64,000 nt of DNA from an uncultured Eubacteriales bacterium (GCA_900543085.1 UQQF01000001.1:1-64000), one strand, 5' to 3'; shown: positions 27,860 through 36,614, counted from the first letter of the stretch. Notes: generated from the sequence alone by a model not told the origin. A program made the numbers and translations.

Positions 27860-28762
27860 CTAAACCCTGAAATACGGCTCCTCGACCGGGTATCTGTCGT
27901 GGACGTACTCCACTATCAGCCGCAGCAGCGCTTCCGCCTGCGGGGAGATGTACGCCCCGGCCTGGGTGGCTATGCCAATGGAGCGGTACGGCGCTCTCTC
28001 TATCGGGTAGACGCGTATGTTGCCGCCGGTCTTTTGCAGCACCAGCTCGGGCATGATGCTCACGCCCATGCCGCTCTCGACCAGGGCTATTATGGAGCTG
28101 TCCTCTATTATGTTGTGCTCGGTCTTGACGGCGAGTCCGTTGGCCTCCATGAAGCTGCGCGCGTCAAAGTCCGAGCCTGCGCCGGGGATGATAAGCTCAA
28201 AGTCGCGCAGCTCGTCTATCGTGATGTACGAGCCGTTGCGCGGCACGAAGTCCGGAGGCGTGACGCACAGCAGCCGGTCGCGCAGCAGCGGCATGGGGGA
28301 TATGCGGTTCCTGGTGGGTATGCTCACAAACGCCAGGTCAAGCGCGCCGACCAGCAGGCCGTTTTCCAGCGCGCCGTAGCCGTCCTGCACCAGCTTGACC
28401 ACGACGTCCGGGTGCGCCTGGCGCATGCTCTGCAAAATGGCCGGCATCCAGGAGCAGCACACGCTGTTGAACACGCCTATGCGCACAGAGCCGTGCAGCT
28501 CGCCCTTTATCCGCGACACCTCGCTCTGCAGCTTGGCGTCCGCGTCCAGCGCGCCGCGTATGTGCGGCAGCAGCTCGCGCCCGTACTGGGTCAGCTCTAT
28601 GCCGCTCCGGCTGCGGACGAGCAGGGGGAGGGCAAAACGCTTTTCCAGCTTGCCCAGCGAGTGGCTGACGGCCGCGGGTGTCAAATGCAGCGCGTCCGCC
28701 GCCTCGCGCAGCGAGCCGGTCTCCACTATCTTGTCGAATATCATGTAGTCCCACAGTGACAT
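27860..28762 (-). CDS. LysR family transcriptional regulator
   Basis: A 300-aa LTTR. The N-terminal winged HTH (FDKIVETGSLREAADALHLTPAAVSHSLGKLE) is followed by a dimerisation helix and a two-lobed effector domain (from ~residue 88, GSVRIGVFNSVCCSWMPAIL). Start ATG 28762 follows CCGGAGGTTTGGCC. It is divergent from panB across a 370-bp AT-rich region with an inverted repeat, so panB and the regulator itself are its likely targets. The ligand is unknown. Confidence 0.92.
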   Translation of the reverse strand: MSLWDYMIFDKIVETGSLREAADALHLTPAAVSHSLGKLEKRFALPLLVRSRSGIELTQYGRELLPHIRGALDADAKLQSEVSRIKGELHGSVRIGVFNSVCCSWMPAILQSMRQAHPDVVVKLVQDGYGALENGLLVGALDLAFVSIPTRNRISPMPLLRDRLLCVTPPDFVPRNGSYITIDELRDFELIIPGAGSDFDARSFMEANGLAVKTEHNIIEDSSIIALVESGMGVSIMPELVLQKTGGNIRVYPIERAPYRSIGIATQAGAYISPQAEALLRLIVEYVHDRYPVEEPYFRV

Positions 28763-28997
28763 GGCCAAACCTCCGGTTTGCACGCAATTTTTTGAACCTA
28801 TTATACCTGAGCGGCGGCAAATACGCCAGGACTTTTAAATTTAGTTTAATCAAATTACACTTTGCGTTAATAAAAATTTTAGCTTTATAAAGGCCGTCGG
28901 CTTTGATCGCACATACCTGCGAGCCGTAATTCCGGCTCAAAGCCAAATCTCGCGCAAAACAGAAGCGAAACGCGCCGTAATCAGTGCGATTTAGATT

Positions 28998-29028
28998 AAG
29001 TAAATGTTCACTAAAATTTGATTTACTT
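28998..29028. promoter_or_regulatory. Candidate LysR-type operator
   Basis: AAGTAAAT (28998-29005) and ATTTACTT (29021-29028) form an 8-bp inverted repeat with a 15-bp gap. The right arm overlaps the proposed panB -35. Confidence 0.5.
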
Positions 29029-29050
29029 TAACGCCTGCATGGTTTAGCAT
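29022..29050 (+). promoter_or_regulatory. Probable panB promoter
   Basis: TTTACT (29022-29027), 17-bp spacer, TAGCAT (29045-29050). Both boxes are suboptimal, as expected for an activator-dependent promoter. Confidence 0.45.
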
Positions 29051-29132
29051 AGTGACAGTGAGAGCGTGAAACAACCAGACCGCGGCTCTGTGCCCGCGGC
29101 TATAAAAATAAGATTCAGGAGGAGACAGCAAT

Positions 29133-29999
29133 ATGGCCAAGAAGAAAACCATCCTCGACCTCTACAAGATGAAGGAAAACGGCGAAAAGGCCGTCTGGAT
29201 GGTCATGTATGACTCCCTGTTTGCGTCTTACGCCGAGGACGCCGGCATGGATATGATACTCTGCGGCGACTCCATGGGCATGATAGTCTACGGCTGGCAG
29301 GGCACCGTGCCCGTCACGATGGACATGAGCATAGCCCACTGCCAGGGCGTCCGCCGCGGCGCGCCGAACACCTATCTCATAGGCGATCTGCCCTTCGGCG
29401 CCTATCACGCCAGCGTGGAGGACGCCGTCCGCAACGCCGTGCGCTTCTATAAGGAGGCCGACGTCGACGCCGTCAAGCTCGAGGGCGGCGTGGCCGTGGC
29501 CGACAAGATAGAGGCCATCACCAAGGCCGGAATGGTCGTGTTCGGCCACATCGGGCTAACCCCACAGTCCAGCGCCAGCATGGGCGGATTCAAGGCTCAG
29601 GGGCGCACCACCGACAGCGCCAAGGCTGTCATCGAGGACGCCATCGCCGTGTGGAAGGCGGGCGCCCGCGTGCTGCTGCTCGAGGGCGTGCCGGAGGAGG
29701 TCTGCTCCTACGTGCACAAGATGCTGCCCATACCCGTGTACGGCATCGGCGCCGGAGCCGACTGCGACGGGCAGGTGCTCCTGGCTGCGGACGCGCTGGG
29801 CATGTACAAGAACTTCACGCCCAAGTTCACCAAGAAGTACTGCGACATCGGCGCGATAGCCACCCAGGGCATGAGCGACTACATCAGGGAAGTCAAGGAG
29901 GGCGTGTTCCCTGCGCCCGAGCACAAGTACAAGATAAGCGGCGACATAGCCGAGTTTGAAAAGCTCTTTGAGGAGATGGCTCCGCGCTTTGGCGAGTGA
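29133..29999 (+). CDS. panB: 3-methyl-2-oxobutanoate hydroxymethyltransferase (PanB)
   Basis: A 288-aa TIM-barrel enzyme adding a hydroxymethyl group from methylene-THF to ketoisovalerate, the first committed step to pantothenate. Mg and substrate residues are visible in LCGDSMGMIVYG, GDLPFGAY, VKLEGGVAVAD, FGHIGLTPQSS and LLLEGVPEEV (catalytic Glu). ATG 29133 follows CAGGAGGAGACAGC. panC and panD are not adjacent. Placement beside a folate transporter may reflect its folate cosubstrate, which is inference. Confidence 0.95.
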   Translation: MAKKKTILDLYKMKENGEKAVWMVMYDSLFASYAEDAGMDMILCGDSMGMIVYGWQGTVPVTMDMSIAHCQGVRRGAPNTYLIGDLPFGAYHASVEDAVRNAVRFYKEADVDAVKLEGGVAVADKIEAITKAGMVVFGHIGLTPQSSASMGGFKAQGRTTDSAKAVIEDAIAVWKAGARVLLLEGVPEEVCSYVHKMLPIPVYGIGAGADCDGQVLLAADALGMYKNFTPKFTKKYCDIGAIATQGMSDYIREVKEGVFPAPEHKYKISGDIAEFEKLFEEMAPRFGE

Positions 30000-30020
30000 T
30001 ACCCGGGCAAGCTTTGAGGC

Positions 30021-30049
30021 TTGACAACAGAGAGCAGGGAACATATAAT
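30021..30049 (+). promoter_or_regulatory. Consensus sigma-A promoter of folT
   Basis: TTGACA (30021-30026), exactly 17 bp, TATAAT (30044-30049): a perfect consensus promoter starting the THF riboswitch transcript. Confidence 0.92.
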
Positions 30050-30116
30050 TCAAAAGCCGGAAAACATACAACCGGCGGGCATGGCCAAGCTGCATACGGC
30101 AAGGCCTTGCCGTCAT

Positions 30117-30213
30117 GACAGAGTAGGAACGGCGCGTTAAGTGCCATGGGATGGGAAGTTGCCCATGGACGAAGGGAGTCTATCTTCCGCGGTGCCGTCT
30201 CCGCGTCCGCTGC
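30117..30213 (+). promoter_or_regulatory. Tetrahydrofolate (THF, folT-type) riboswitch aptamer
   Basis: The conserved core segments occur in order: GAGTAGG, GCGCGTTAAGTG, GGGATGG, GGACGAAGGG, GCGGTGCCGT and a closing TCCGCTG. ACGGC (30129-30133) pairs with GCCGT (30194-30198) as the second helix. These match the Firmicutes THF-I aptamer that binds reduced folates. A perfect 18-bp palindrome (30096-30113) sits just upstream. The downstream gene is a folate ECF S component, the classic target. Confidence 0.88.
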
Positions 30214-30227
30214 CACCCAAGGCGCAC

Positions 30228-30265
30228 AATGCTCCTTCCGTGGCAACTGTCACGAAAGGAGCATT
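30228..30265 (+). promoter_or_regulatory. RBS-sequestering hairpin (expression platform of the THF riboswitch)
   Basis: AATGCTCCTTCCGTG (30228-30242) pairs with CACGAAAGGAGCATT (30251-30265) apart from one mismatch. The right arm contains the folT ribosome site AAAGGAG. No U-tract follows, so control is predicted to be at translation initiation. Confidence 0.8.
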
Positions 30266-30269
30266 ACAA

Positions 30270-30776
30270 TTGAAAAAAGTCAACCCCCGTACCATTGCCC
30301 AGCTGGCAATACTGGTGGCGCTGGAGGTAGTGCTGTCGCGCTTCCTGTCCATCAACCTCTGGAGCAATAAGATAGGCTTTGCCTTTGTGCCTATCGCCGT
30401 GACCGCCATGCTATACGGACCCGTCACAACGGGCGTGACCGCCGCCGTGGCCGACCTGATAGGCGCGCTGCTCTTTCCGAGCGGTGCATTCTTCCCGGGC
30501 TTTACGCTGACGGCCTTCCTCAACGGCATGGTGTTCAGCCTGGCGTTCCACAACAAGCAGACCGCGCCGCGCATCCTGCTCGCCGTGGTCATTCGCGAGC
30601 TGGGCTTCAGCCTGTTCCTGAACACGCTCTGGCTCTCCATCATGTACAACTCGCCCTACTGGCCGCTGCTGACCACGGCCAGGCTCTGGCAGTGCCTCAT
30701 CATGGTGCCGGTGCAGTTCACGGTCATATTGGTCATATCCAAGGCGCTGCCCCGCGCCATAAAGACCATGGCCTGA
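30270..30776 (+). CDS. folT: Folate-specific ECF transporter S component FolT
   Basis: A 168-aa integral membrane protein with about six hydrophobic helices. It contains the folate S-component motif FFPGFTLTAFLNG (near residue 72), RFLSINLW and the VIRELGFSLFLNTLW helix. It captures folate and relies on a shared EcfA/A'/T module encoded elsewhere. Start TTG 30270 is chosen because AAAGGAG (30255-30261) is 8 bp upstream inside the riboswitch hairpin; a longer in-frame ATG reading (30141) runs through the aptamer and is rejected. Confidence 0.9.
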   Translation: MKKVNPRTIAQLAILVALEVVLSRFLSINLWSNKIGFAFVPIAVTAMLYGPVTTGVTAAVADLIGALLFPSGAFFPGFTLTAFLNGMVFSLAFHNKQTAPRILLAVVIRELGFSLFLNTLWLSIMYNSPYWPLLTTARLWQCLIMVPVQFTVILVISKALPRAIKTMA

Positions 30777-30784
30777 AATAATGC

Positions 30785-30821
30785 GCACCTGCGCGGAGAA
30801 CACTCCGCGCAGGTGCTTTTT
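30785..30821 (+). terminator. Intrinsic terminator after folT
   Basis: A perfect 14-bp stem, GCACCTGCGCGGAG (30785-30798) with 30803-30816, loop AACA, then TTTTT. Confidence 0.95.
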
Positions 30822-30878
30822 GCTTGATTGCCGCTGCTTCTGTATGCGTCCAAGTTATACTGGATTTAGCAAGCGGCA

Positions 30879-30906
30879 TTGTACTTTTTTGCCCCGGCGC
30901 TATAAA
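30879..30906 (+). promoter_or_regulatory. Promoter of the aldo/keto reductase gene
   Basis: TTGTAC (30879-30884), 16-bp spacer, TATAAA (30901-30906), 70 bp before the start codon. Confidence 0.6.
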
Positions 30907-30976
30907 ATACAGACGTAAAGACGGGCGGGAAAGCCCACAATGCGGACATGGAGCCAGCAAAAAAGGAGAGATACAC

Positions 30977-31828
30977 ATGAAGCGAGTTACTTTCAATGAC
31001 GGCAACAGCATCCCGATGGTGGGCTTTGGCGTGTTCACCATCCCCGCCGGCGAGGAGACCTACAACGCCACGCTCAACGCGATAAAGGCCGGGTACCGGC
31101 ACATAGACACCGCCGCCGCGTACTTCAACGAGGCGGACGTCGGCCGCGCGGTGCGCGACAGCGGCGTCGCGCGCGACGAGCTGTTCATCACCAGCAAGCT
31201 CTGGCTGCAGGACTACGGCTACGAGGCGGCCACGAAGGGCATAGACACGTCCCTCAAGAACCTGGGCATGGACTACATGGATCTCTACCTGCTGCACCAG
31301 CCCTACGGCGACGTGGCCGGAGCCTGGCGCGCGCTGGAGGACGCCAAGGCGGCGGGCAAGATCCGCTCCATCGGCGTGAGCAATATGACGCCGAAGATCT
31401 GGAACAGCCTGGTCCCGCAGTTTGACACCATGCCTGCCGTGAACCAGGTGGAGTTCAACCCCTTTTGCCAGCAGCGCGAGCTGAGAGGAATACTCGACGC
31501 CGCCGGTGTGAAGCTGGAGGCCTATATGCCTCTCGGCCGCGGCAACAGCTCCATGCTCACGAACGAGGCAGTGACAAAGCTGGCCGCTAAGTACGGCAAG
31601 AACGCCGGTCAGATCATCCTGCGCTTTGAGACGCAGGAGGGCGCCATCGTCCTGCCCAGGAGCACCAACCCGAAGCACCTCGCAGGCAACCTGGACATCT
31701 TCGACTTTGAGCTGACCGACGGGGAGCTCAATGCCCTGCGCGCGCTGGACACCGGCAAGGGCAGCCACGACCCCGACGCCCCCGGCGTGGCGGAGATGCT
31801 GCTCAGCGCGTACAAGGTGCACGACTGA
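30977..31828 (+). CDS. Aldo/keto reductase (AKR family, 2,5-diketogluconate reductase-like)
   Basis: A 283-aa single-domain NADPH-dependent reductase. The catalytic tetrad is present: Asp and Tyr in HIDTAAAYFNE, Lys in TSKLWLQDY, and His in LYLLHQPYGD. The NADPH region IVLPRSTNPKHLAGN is near the C-terminus. ATG 30977 follows AAAGGAGAGATACAC; an in-frame upstream extension covers the promoter. The substrate is unknown. It is monocistronic; the hairpin at 31839-31880 lacks a U-tract. Confidence 0.93.
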   Translation: MKRVTFNDGNSIPMVGFGVFTIPAGEETYNATLNAIKAGYRHIDTAAAYFNEADVGRAVRDSGVARDELFITSKLWLQDYGYEAATKGIDTSLKNLGMDYMDLYLLHQPYGDVAGAWRALEDAKAAGKIRSIGVSNMTPKIWNSLVPQFDTMPAVNQVEFNPFCQQRELRGILDAAGVKLEAYMPLGRGNSSMLTNEAVTKLAAKYGKNAGQIILRFETQEGAIVLPRSTNPKHLAGNLDIFDFELTDGELNALRALDTGKGSHDPDAPGVAEMLLSAYKVHD

Positions 31829-31838
31829 GCGCCCATAG

Positions 31839-31880
31839 GCCGGAGCCGAGGCGCAAAGCGCTATCCGCCGAGGCTCCGGC
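31839..31880 (+). terminator. Weak hairpin after the aldo/keto reductase
   Basis: GCCGGAGCC (31839-31847) pairs with GGCTCCGGC (31872-31880), with a 24-nt loop. No T-run follows, so termination is uncertain. Confidence 0.4.
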
Positions 31881-31908
31881 TCGCGCGGCGGAGGGCGGAA
31901 ATTTGCTG

Positions 31909-31937
31909 TTGACAAACGCCGGCGCATGTGTTATTTT
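31909..31937 (+). promoter_or_regulatory. Promoter of the M-box-mgtA transcript
   Basis: TTGACA (31909-31914), 17-bp spacer, TATTTT (31932-31937), just before the M-box. Confidence 0.8.
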
Positions 31938-31943
31938 GCTTAT

Positions 31944-32095
31944 GTTCGGTAGGTAAGGCTCCTACAGGGATACGGGCTGTTGCCGCGAAATGGTGGAGAC
32001 ACCATGAGCTGGTTTGAACAGGGTACATCGAACGCAAGGTGTACCATAATACAGCTTCATCGCCCTGTAGAGTTAAAGCTCAAACGAATGTGCGA
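31944..32095 (+). promoter_or_regulatory. M-box (ykoK) magnesium riboswitch
   Basis: Characteristic segments appear in order: GGTAGGTAAGGCTCCTAC, GATACGGGCTGTTGCC, a hairpin ATGGTGGAGACACCAT, an AAGGTGTACCATAATACAGCT stretch beginning at ~32037, and CCCTGTAGAGTTAAAGCTC near the 3' end. This agrees with the Mg2+-sensing M-box that turns off Mg transporter genes at high Mg2+. A terminator follows at once and an Mg-transport ATPase lies downstream. Confidence 0.92.
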
Positions 32096-32105
32096 AGGTT
32101 ATTTG

Positions 32106-32139
32106 CTCCCGTATGTTCTCCGAACATGCGGGAGTTTTT
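32106..32139 (+). terminator. M-box expression-platform terminator
   Basis: CTCCCGTATGTTC (32106-32118) pairs with GAACATGCGGGAG (32122-32134) with one G-T pair, loop TCC, then TTTTT. It should form when Mg2+ is bound. Confidence 0.9.
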
Positions 32140-32160
32140 GTTTGAAGGGAGGCGCGTTCG

Positions 32161-32247
32161 GTGGAACACGGCCAAAGTACCAGATACGATTCGCGACGGC
32201 GGCTCAACGGGCGCCGCGGACGCGCATGTCCGCGACGGCGCCGATAG
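32161..32247 (+). CDS. Candidate 28-aa arginine-rich leader peptide (mgtA leader)
   Basis: A GTG-initiated frame (GTG 32161) with ribosome site AAGGGAGG (32145-32152) at 8-bp spacing. It encodes 28 residues with about eleven arginines, ending in the RRRR run before TAG at 32245. It starts right after the M-box terminator, so it is transcribed only on read-through. No homologue is known to me. It may be a regulatory leader peptide or chance; the ribosome site is the main support. Confidence 0.35.
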   Translation: MEHGQSTRYDSRRRLNGRRGRACPRRRR

Positions 32248-32373
32248 GCCAGCGCTTACGTGACCGCCGTTTGCGAGTAAATTCGCAGACAGCGGGATTT
32301 TTATGCCCTTTTTCAGGAAAACAACGCCATGCGGCGATAACATAGATATTAACAGACAAGCGAGGTGAAAGAA

Positions 32374-32472
32374 ATGGACACGGGAAGCAGTACCGGTGCA
32401 CAATCAAAAACGTGGATGAACCCGCCCGTCGGATGGCAAATGCTTTCGCGTACCATTCTCTCACGGCATTGA
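32374..32472 (+). CDS. Candidate 32-aa leader peptide before mgtA
   Basis: ATG 32374 has GAGGTGA (32362-32368) at 5-bp spacing and runs 32 codons to TGA at 32470. The peptide includes WMNPPVGW. Its coding bases CCCGCCC (~32417) can pair with GGGCGGG (~32489), and CCGGTGCAC occurs both within it (~32392) and before mgtA (~32502), so its translation could change folding ahead of the mgtA ribosome site. By analogy, Salmonella mgtA uses a Pro-containing leader peptide. Function here is inference. Confidence 0.45.
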   Translation: MDTGSSTGAQSKTWMNPPVGWQMLSRTILSRH

Positions 32473-32557
32473 ACTGATAAAACGAAAAGGGCGGGTCTTC
32501 GCCGGTGCACTGTACACTTCCAAATTATACCCGATTTCAGATTTGGAGGTACAGAAC

Positions 32558-35260
32558 ATGATGAAGACCAATTTGAAAATGACGAATGTCCGCGCCAACG
32601 AGGCCGCCGTCAGAGCCGCCGCGATGCGCGACCGGCTCTATGCGGCGTCGGAGTATACCGCGGAAGAACTGCTCGGCCTCTACAGTGTCCCTGCGGGAGG
32701 GCTGACCGACGCGCTGGCAGAGCGCTCGAGGGACGAGTACGGAGCCAACATACTCACAAACGGGAAAAAGGATTCAGCGGCCAAAAGACTGGCGGAGGCG
32801 TTTATCAGCCCGTTCACGCTGGTGCTGCTGGCGCTCGCGGTAATATCCGTATTCACGGACATAGTGTTTGCCTCCGCCGGGGAGAGAAGCTATGCCACCG
32901 TCGGCATCATATCGGAGATGGTGATAATTTCCGGGACGCTCCGGTATGTGCAGGAGACGCGCAGCTGCAACGTGGCGGAAAAGCTCACCGGTATGCTCCA
33001 CACCACAGCCTGCGCGGAGCGCGGAGGGGTGAAGCGTGAAATACCGATAGAGGAAATAGCGGTAGGAGACCTCATCCATCTGTCCGCCGGAGACATGATC
33101 CCGGCGGATCTCAGGATACTCACGGCCAAGGATCTGTTCATAAGCCAGTCCGCCCTGACCGGCGAGAGCGAGCCGGTCGAAAAGACCGCCTGCTCCGGCG
33201 GCGCGCGCGATTCGCTCACCGACACGGAGAACCTGGCGTTTATGGGCAGCAACGTAGTCAGCGGCAGCGCGACGGCCGTAGCCGTCGCCGTCGGGAACGG
33301 CACTATGCTCGGCAATATGGCCGGAAGCCTGAACGGCGAGGCGCCGAAAACAGCCTTTGAAAAGGGCGTAAACTCCGTGTCATGGGTGCTCATACGCTTC
33401 ATGCTTATAATGGCGCCCGTGGTGCTGTTTATAAACGGCTTTACAAAGGGCGACTGGGTACAGGCGCTGCTTTTTGCCATCTCCGTGGCCGTGGGGCTCA
33501 CTCCGGAGATGCTGCCGATGATAGTTACGGCCTGCCTTGCCAAAGGCGCGGTGGTGATGAGCCGTGAAAAGGTGATTATCAAAAACCTAAATTCCATACA
33601 GAACCTGGGCTCCATGGACATACTCTGCACAGACAAGACGGGCACTCTGACTCAGGACAGGGTCGTGCTGGAGTACCACCTGAACGTCGACGGCGCGGAA
33701 GATGAGCGCGTGCTGCGCCACGCCTTCCTGAACAGCTATTTCCAGACGGGGCTGAAGAACCTCATAGACATAGCCGTGATGGCCAGACAGCAGGAGCTGG
33801 GAACCGGCGACCTGACAGAGCGGTACACCAAGGTCGACGAGATACCTTTTGACTTTGAGCGCCGCCGCATGAGCGTGGTAGTCCGGGACAGAGCGGGTAA
33901 GACTCAGCTGGTGACCAAGGGCGCGGTGGAGGAGATGCTCAAGTGCTGCTCCTTCGCCGAGTGCGGCGGCAGCGTGCTTCCGCTCACGGACGAGGTGCGC
34001 TCGCTGGTCACAAGCAGGTCTGACGCAATGAACGAGCAGGGGATGCGCGTAATTGCCGTGGCTCAGAAGACCAATCCTGCGCCGGCGGGGGAGTTTTCGG
34101 CCGCAGACGAACGGGACATGGTGCTGATAGGCTTCCTCGCATTCCTCGACCCGCCGAAGGACACGACCAAGGCCGCCGTACAGGCGCTCACCGAATACGG
34201 GGTCAGCGTTAAGATACTCACCGGCGACAACGAAAAGGTCACGCGCGCAATCTGCTCTCAGGTGGGGCTGGACGCGGAAAACATGCTGCTTGGCTCCGAG
34301 ATAGATGCGCTGACCGACGCGCAGCTGGGCAGGCTGGCCGCCGGCGTCACGGTATTTGCCAAGCTCTCTCCGGCTCAGAAGGCCAGGATAGTGAGCGTGC
34401 TGCGCGAGCGCGGCCACAGCGTGGGCTTCATGGGCGACGGAATAAACGACGCGGCCGCCATGAGGGCGGCCGACGTGGGTATATCTGTGGACACCGCCGT
34501 GGACATTGCAAAGGAAACGGCCGGCGTCGTGCTGCTGGAAAAAGACCTAATAGTGCTGGAGCGCGGCGTGATAGAGGGACGAAAAATATACGCCAATATG
34601 ATAAAGTACATAAAGATAACGGCGTCGTCCAATTTCGGGAACATGCTCTCTGTGCTCGCGTCAAGCGCATTTCTGCCGTTCCTGCCCATGGCTTCCATAC
34701 ACCTGATACTGCTGAATCTCATATACGACGTCTCCTGCACCGCCATGTCCTGGGACAACGTCGACGCGGAATATCTCAGGTCGCCGCGCAAATGGGATGC
34801 CGCCGGCATCAGCCGCTTCATGCTCCGAATAGGCCCCACAAGCTCCGCCTTCGACATAGCGACATTCCTGCTTATGTACTTTGTCATATGCCCCGCGTTC
34901 ACCGGAGGCGAGCTGTACACGAGCCTCGCCGATCCGGCGAGCCGGGCGCTGTACGTCTCGATCTTCCAGACAGGCTGGTTCGTCGAATCCATGTGGAGCC
35001 AGGCGCTGGTTATACACATGCTGCGCACGCCGAAGCTCCCGTTCGTGCAGAGCCGCGCCGCTGCGCCTGTGACCCTGCTCACGCTTGCCGGAAGCTGCGC
35101 CGTCACGGTCATACCGTTCACTCCGCTTGGCACGGCGCTTGGCTTCACGGCTCTCCCGGCGGCGTACTTCCTGTGGCTGGCGGCTATAGTGGCCGGGTAC
35201 ATGCTCCTGGCTACCGCTGTCAAGAAGTCCTATGTGCGCAGGTACGGCGAGCTGCTGTAA
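32558..35260 (+). CDS. mgtA: Magnesium-translocating P-type ATPase
   Basis: A 900-aa P3B-type ATPase importing Mg2+. In order: actuator domain with [10 protein letters not shown], phosphorylation site [14 protein letters not shown], nucleotide domain with [24 protein letters not shown], and hinge [21 protein letters not shown]; about ten membrane helices, including the MgtA-type C-terminal set ([31 protein letters not shown]). Start ATG 32558 is 8 bp after GGAGG. It is controlled by the M-box more than 400 bp upstream. Confidence 0.95.
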   Translation: MMKTNLKMTNVRANEAAVRAAAMRDRLYAASEYTAEELLGLYSVPAGGLTDALAERSRDEYGANILTNGKKDSAAKRLAEAFISPFTLVLLALAVISVFTDIVFASAGERSYATVGIISEMVIISGTLRYVQETRSCNVAEKLTGMLHTTACAERGGVKREIPIEEIAVGDLIHLSAGDMIPADLRILTAKDLFISQSALTGESEPVEKTACSGGARDSLTDTENLAFMGSNVVSGSATAVAVAVGNGTMLGNMAGSLNGEAPKTAFEKGVNSVSWVLIRFMLIMAPVVLFINGFTKGDWVQALLFAISVAVGLTPEMLPMIVTACLAKGAVVMSREKVIIKNLNSIQNLGSMDILCTDKTGTLTQDRVVLEYHLNVDGAEDERVLRHAFLNSYFQTGLKNLIDIAVMARQQELGTGDLTERYTKVDEIPFDFERRRMSVVVRDRAGKTQLVTKGAVEEMLKCCSFAECGGSVLPLTDEVRSLVTSRSDAMNEQGMRVIAVAQKTNPAPAGEFSAADERDMVLIGFLAFLDPPKDTTKAAVQALTEYGVSVKILTGDNEKVTRAICSQVGLDAENMLLGSEIDALTDAQLGRLAAGVTVFAKLSPAQKARIVSVLRERGHSVGFMGDGINDAAAMRAADVGISVDTAVDIAKETAGVVLLEKDLIVLERGVIEGRKIYANMIKYIKITASSNFGNMLSVLASSAFLPFLPMASIHLILLNLIYDVSCTAMSWDNVDAEYLRSPRKWDAAGISRFMLRIGPTSSAFDIATFLLMYFVICPAFTGGELYTSLADPASRALYVSIFQTGWFVESMWSQALVIHMLRTPKLPFVQSRAAAPVTLLTLAGSCAVTVIPFTPLGTALGFTALPAAYFLWLAAIVAGYMLLATAVKKSYVRRYGELL

Positions 35261-35265
35261 AAAAA

Positions 35266-35291
35266 TATCAGGCCGGGATACCGGCCTGATA
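35266..35291. terminator. Bidirectional terminator between mgtA and larA
   Basis: TATCAGGCCGG (35266-35276) pairs with 35281-35291, loop GATA. On minus the stem is followed by TTTTTTT; on plus the flank is CTGCTTT. Confidence 0.85.
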
Positions 35292-35306
35292 CTGCTTTGA
35301 GATTTG

Positions 35307-36584
35307 TCAGCCCTCGATCACTACGCCGGGGCCGTTGGGGATGACGGCGACCTTGGCGTCGCGTCCCTTTATGGCGAAGGCCATTTCCAGCGCCTCGTCA
35401 AGCGTCGTGGCCAGCTGCATGTGCAGGCCGGAGATGAGCGCGGGGTTGACGAGGTCGGAGACGAAGATGAGCGGGTGGCGCACCAGCGTCCTGGCGAGGA
35501 TCTGGCTGGTCCACTGCTCGGGAGCCGTGTCGGTGTAGGGCGTGTGTATGGCCTTCTCCAGGAATTCGGCGGGGTCGGCGGCCTTGGCGACGTTGTCGTA
35601 GAAGTCCTGCCCGCCGTGACCGTCGCGGCAGCCGGCAACGAGGATGATAACTCCGCCCTCGGGCAGCGCGGCGTCGGCGGTGGACATGGCCTTGGTGGTC
35701 TGGTAGAGGTTCTGATCCAGCGGGAAGCCGCCGTTCGTCACGACGGCGACGTCGCAGTCGGCCTTCTTGACGCTGACCAGCGAACGCAGGAAATCGCAGC
35801 CGCGCTCATGGGCGGCCTCCATGTCGCCCGCGAAGGAGCCTATGACTTTTTTCTCACCGTTGAGCACGACGTTGACTATAAAGGCCAGATTGGCCTTGCG
35901 CGCGGCGTAGACCATGTCTTTGTGCACCACGTTGTCGCAGAGGTTGCCCGTGCGGGTGTTGGGGTCGTTGAGCGAGCCGCCGCAGTGGTTGGCCATTATC
36001 GTCTCGTAAGAGGATACGCCCGGCAGCACGGACTTGCGTCCGCCGGAGAAGCCGGCAAAGAAGTGCGCCTCGATGAAGCCCTCGGATATCAGCAGGTCGG
36101 CCTCGGCGGCGATCTTGTTTATAACGCACCTGCCGCCGCTGGGCAGGGTGCCTATCTCCTTTAGGCCGTCGGCGTTGCGCGCGTCGTGAAGCACTATCTC
36201 CTCGTGCTCGACTATCTCCTCGCCGAACTTGCTTATCAGCTCCTCGCGCGTCGTGCTGCGGTGGGAGCCGGTGGCTATGAGCAGGCGTATGCGCGCCTCA
36301 GGGCTGACGCTCCTGATCCTGCGCAGGAGCATCGGGGTTATCAGCCGGGAAGGTATCGGACGGGTGTGGTCGGAGCAGATTATCACCACATCCTTCTTGC
36401 CCACAGCCAGCTCCTCCAGGCGCGGCGAGCCGATGGGGTTGTCCAGAGACTCCTCGATGACTGCGGCCTGATCCTCACGGGCAGGGTAGCTGCTCTGGCG
36501 TCCGGACAGGACTCCGGCGAAGTTCTTATCCTCCAGGCGCAGGTGCAGCGTCTTTTTGTCGAAAGGCAGATCCATTTCAAACAT
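35307..36584 (-). CDS. larA: Nickel-dependent lactate racemase LarA-type protein
   Basis: A 425-aa LarA-family enzyme. Features matching the Ni-pincer (NPN) racemase are an SDHTRPIPS loop, a histidine in LLIATGSHRS, the histidine in EAHFFAGFSGG, the pincer-binding lysine in SGGRKSVLPG, and a later histidine in MANHCGG. LarA proteins need LarB, LarC and LarE to make the cofactor; these are not in the window. Many paralogues act on other 2-hydroxy acids, so L/D-lactate is not certain. ATG 36584 follows GGGAGAGAGATAAAC. It is divergent from a Crp/Fnr regulator. Confidence 0.88.
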   Translation of the reverse strand: MFEMDLPFDKKTLHLRLEDKNFAGVLSGRQSSYPAREDQAAVIEESLDNPIGSPRLEELAVGKKDVVIICSDHTRPIPSRLITPMLLRRIRSVSPEARIRLLIATGSHRSTTREELISKFGEEIVEHEEIVLHDARNADGLKEIGTLPSGGRCVINKIAAEADLLISEGFIEAHFFAGFSGGRKSVLPGVSSYETIMANHCGGSLNDPNTRTGNLCDNVVHKDMVYAARKANLAFIVNVVLNGEKKVIGSFAGDMEAAHERGCDFLRSLVSVKKADCDVAVVTNGGFPLDQNLYQTTKAMSTADAALPEGGVIILVAGCRDGHGGQDFYDNVAKAADPAEFLEKAIHTPYTDTAPEQWTSQILARTLVRHPLIFVSDLVNPALISGLHMQLATTLDEALEMAFAIKGRDAKVAVIPNGPGVVIEG

Positions 36585-36614
36585 GTTTATCTCTCTCCCT
36601 GAAAACCATATTTT

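Larger units (their letters stand above)
28763..29132. other. Divergent AT-rich regulatory region between LysR regulator and panB
   Basis: About 370 bp, much richer in A+T than its neighbours. A minus-strand -10 (TATAAT, 28805-28800) lies upstream of the LysR gene. Scattered T-N-A motifs and one clear inverted repeat (28998-29028) are present. No gene is seen. Confidence 0.65.

Noticed and set aside
30141-30269. N-terminal extension of FolT to an upstream ATG
   Set aside because: The extension would translate the riboswitch aptamer; TTG 30270 has a properly spaced ribosome site.
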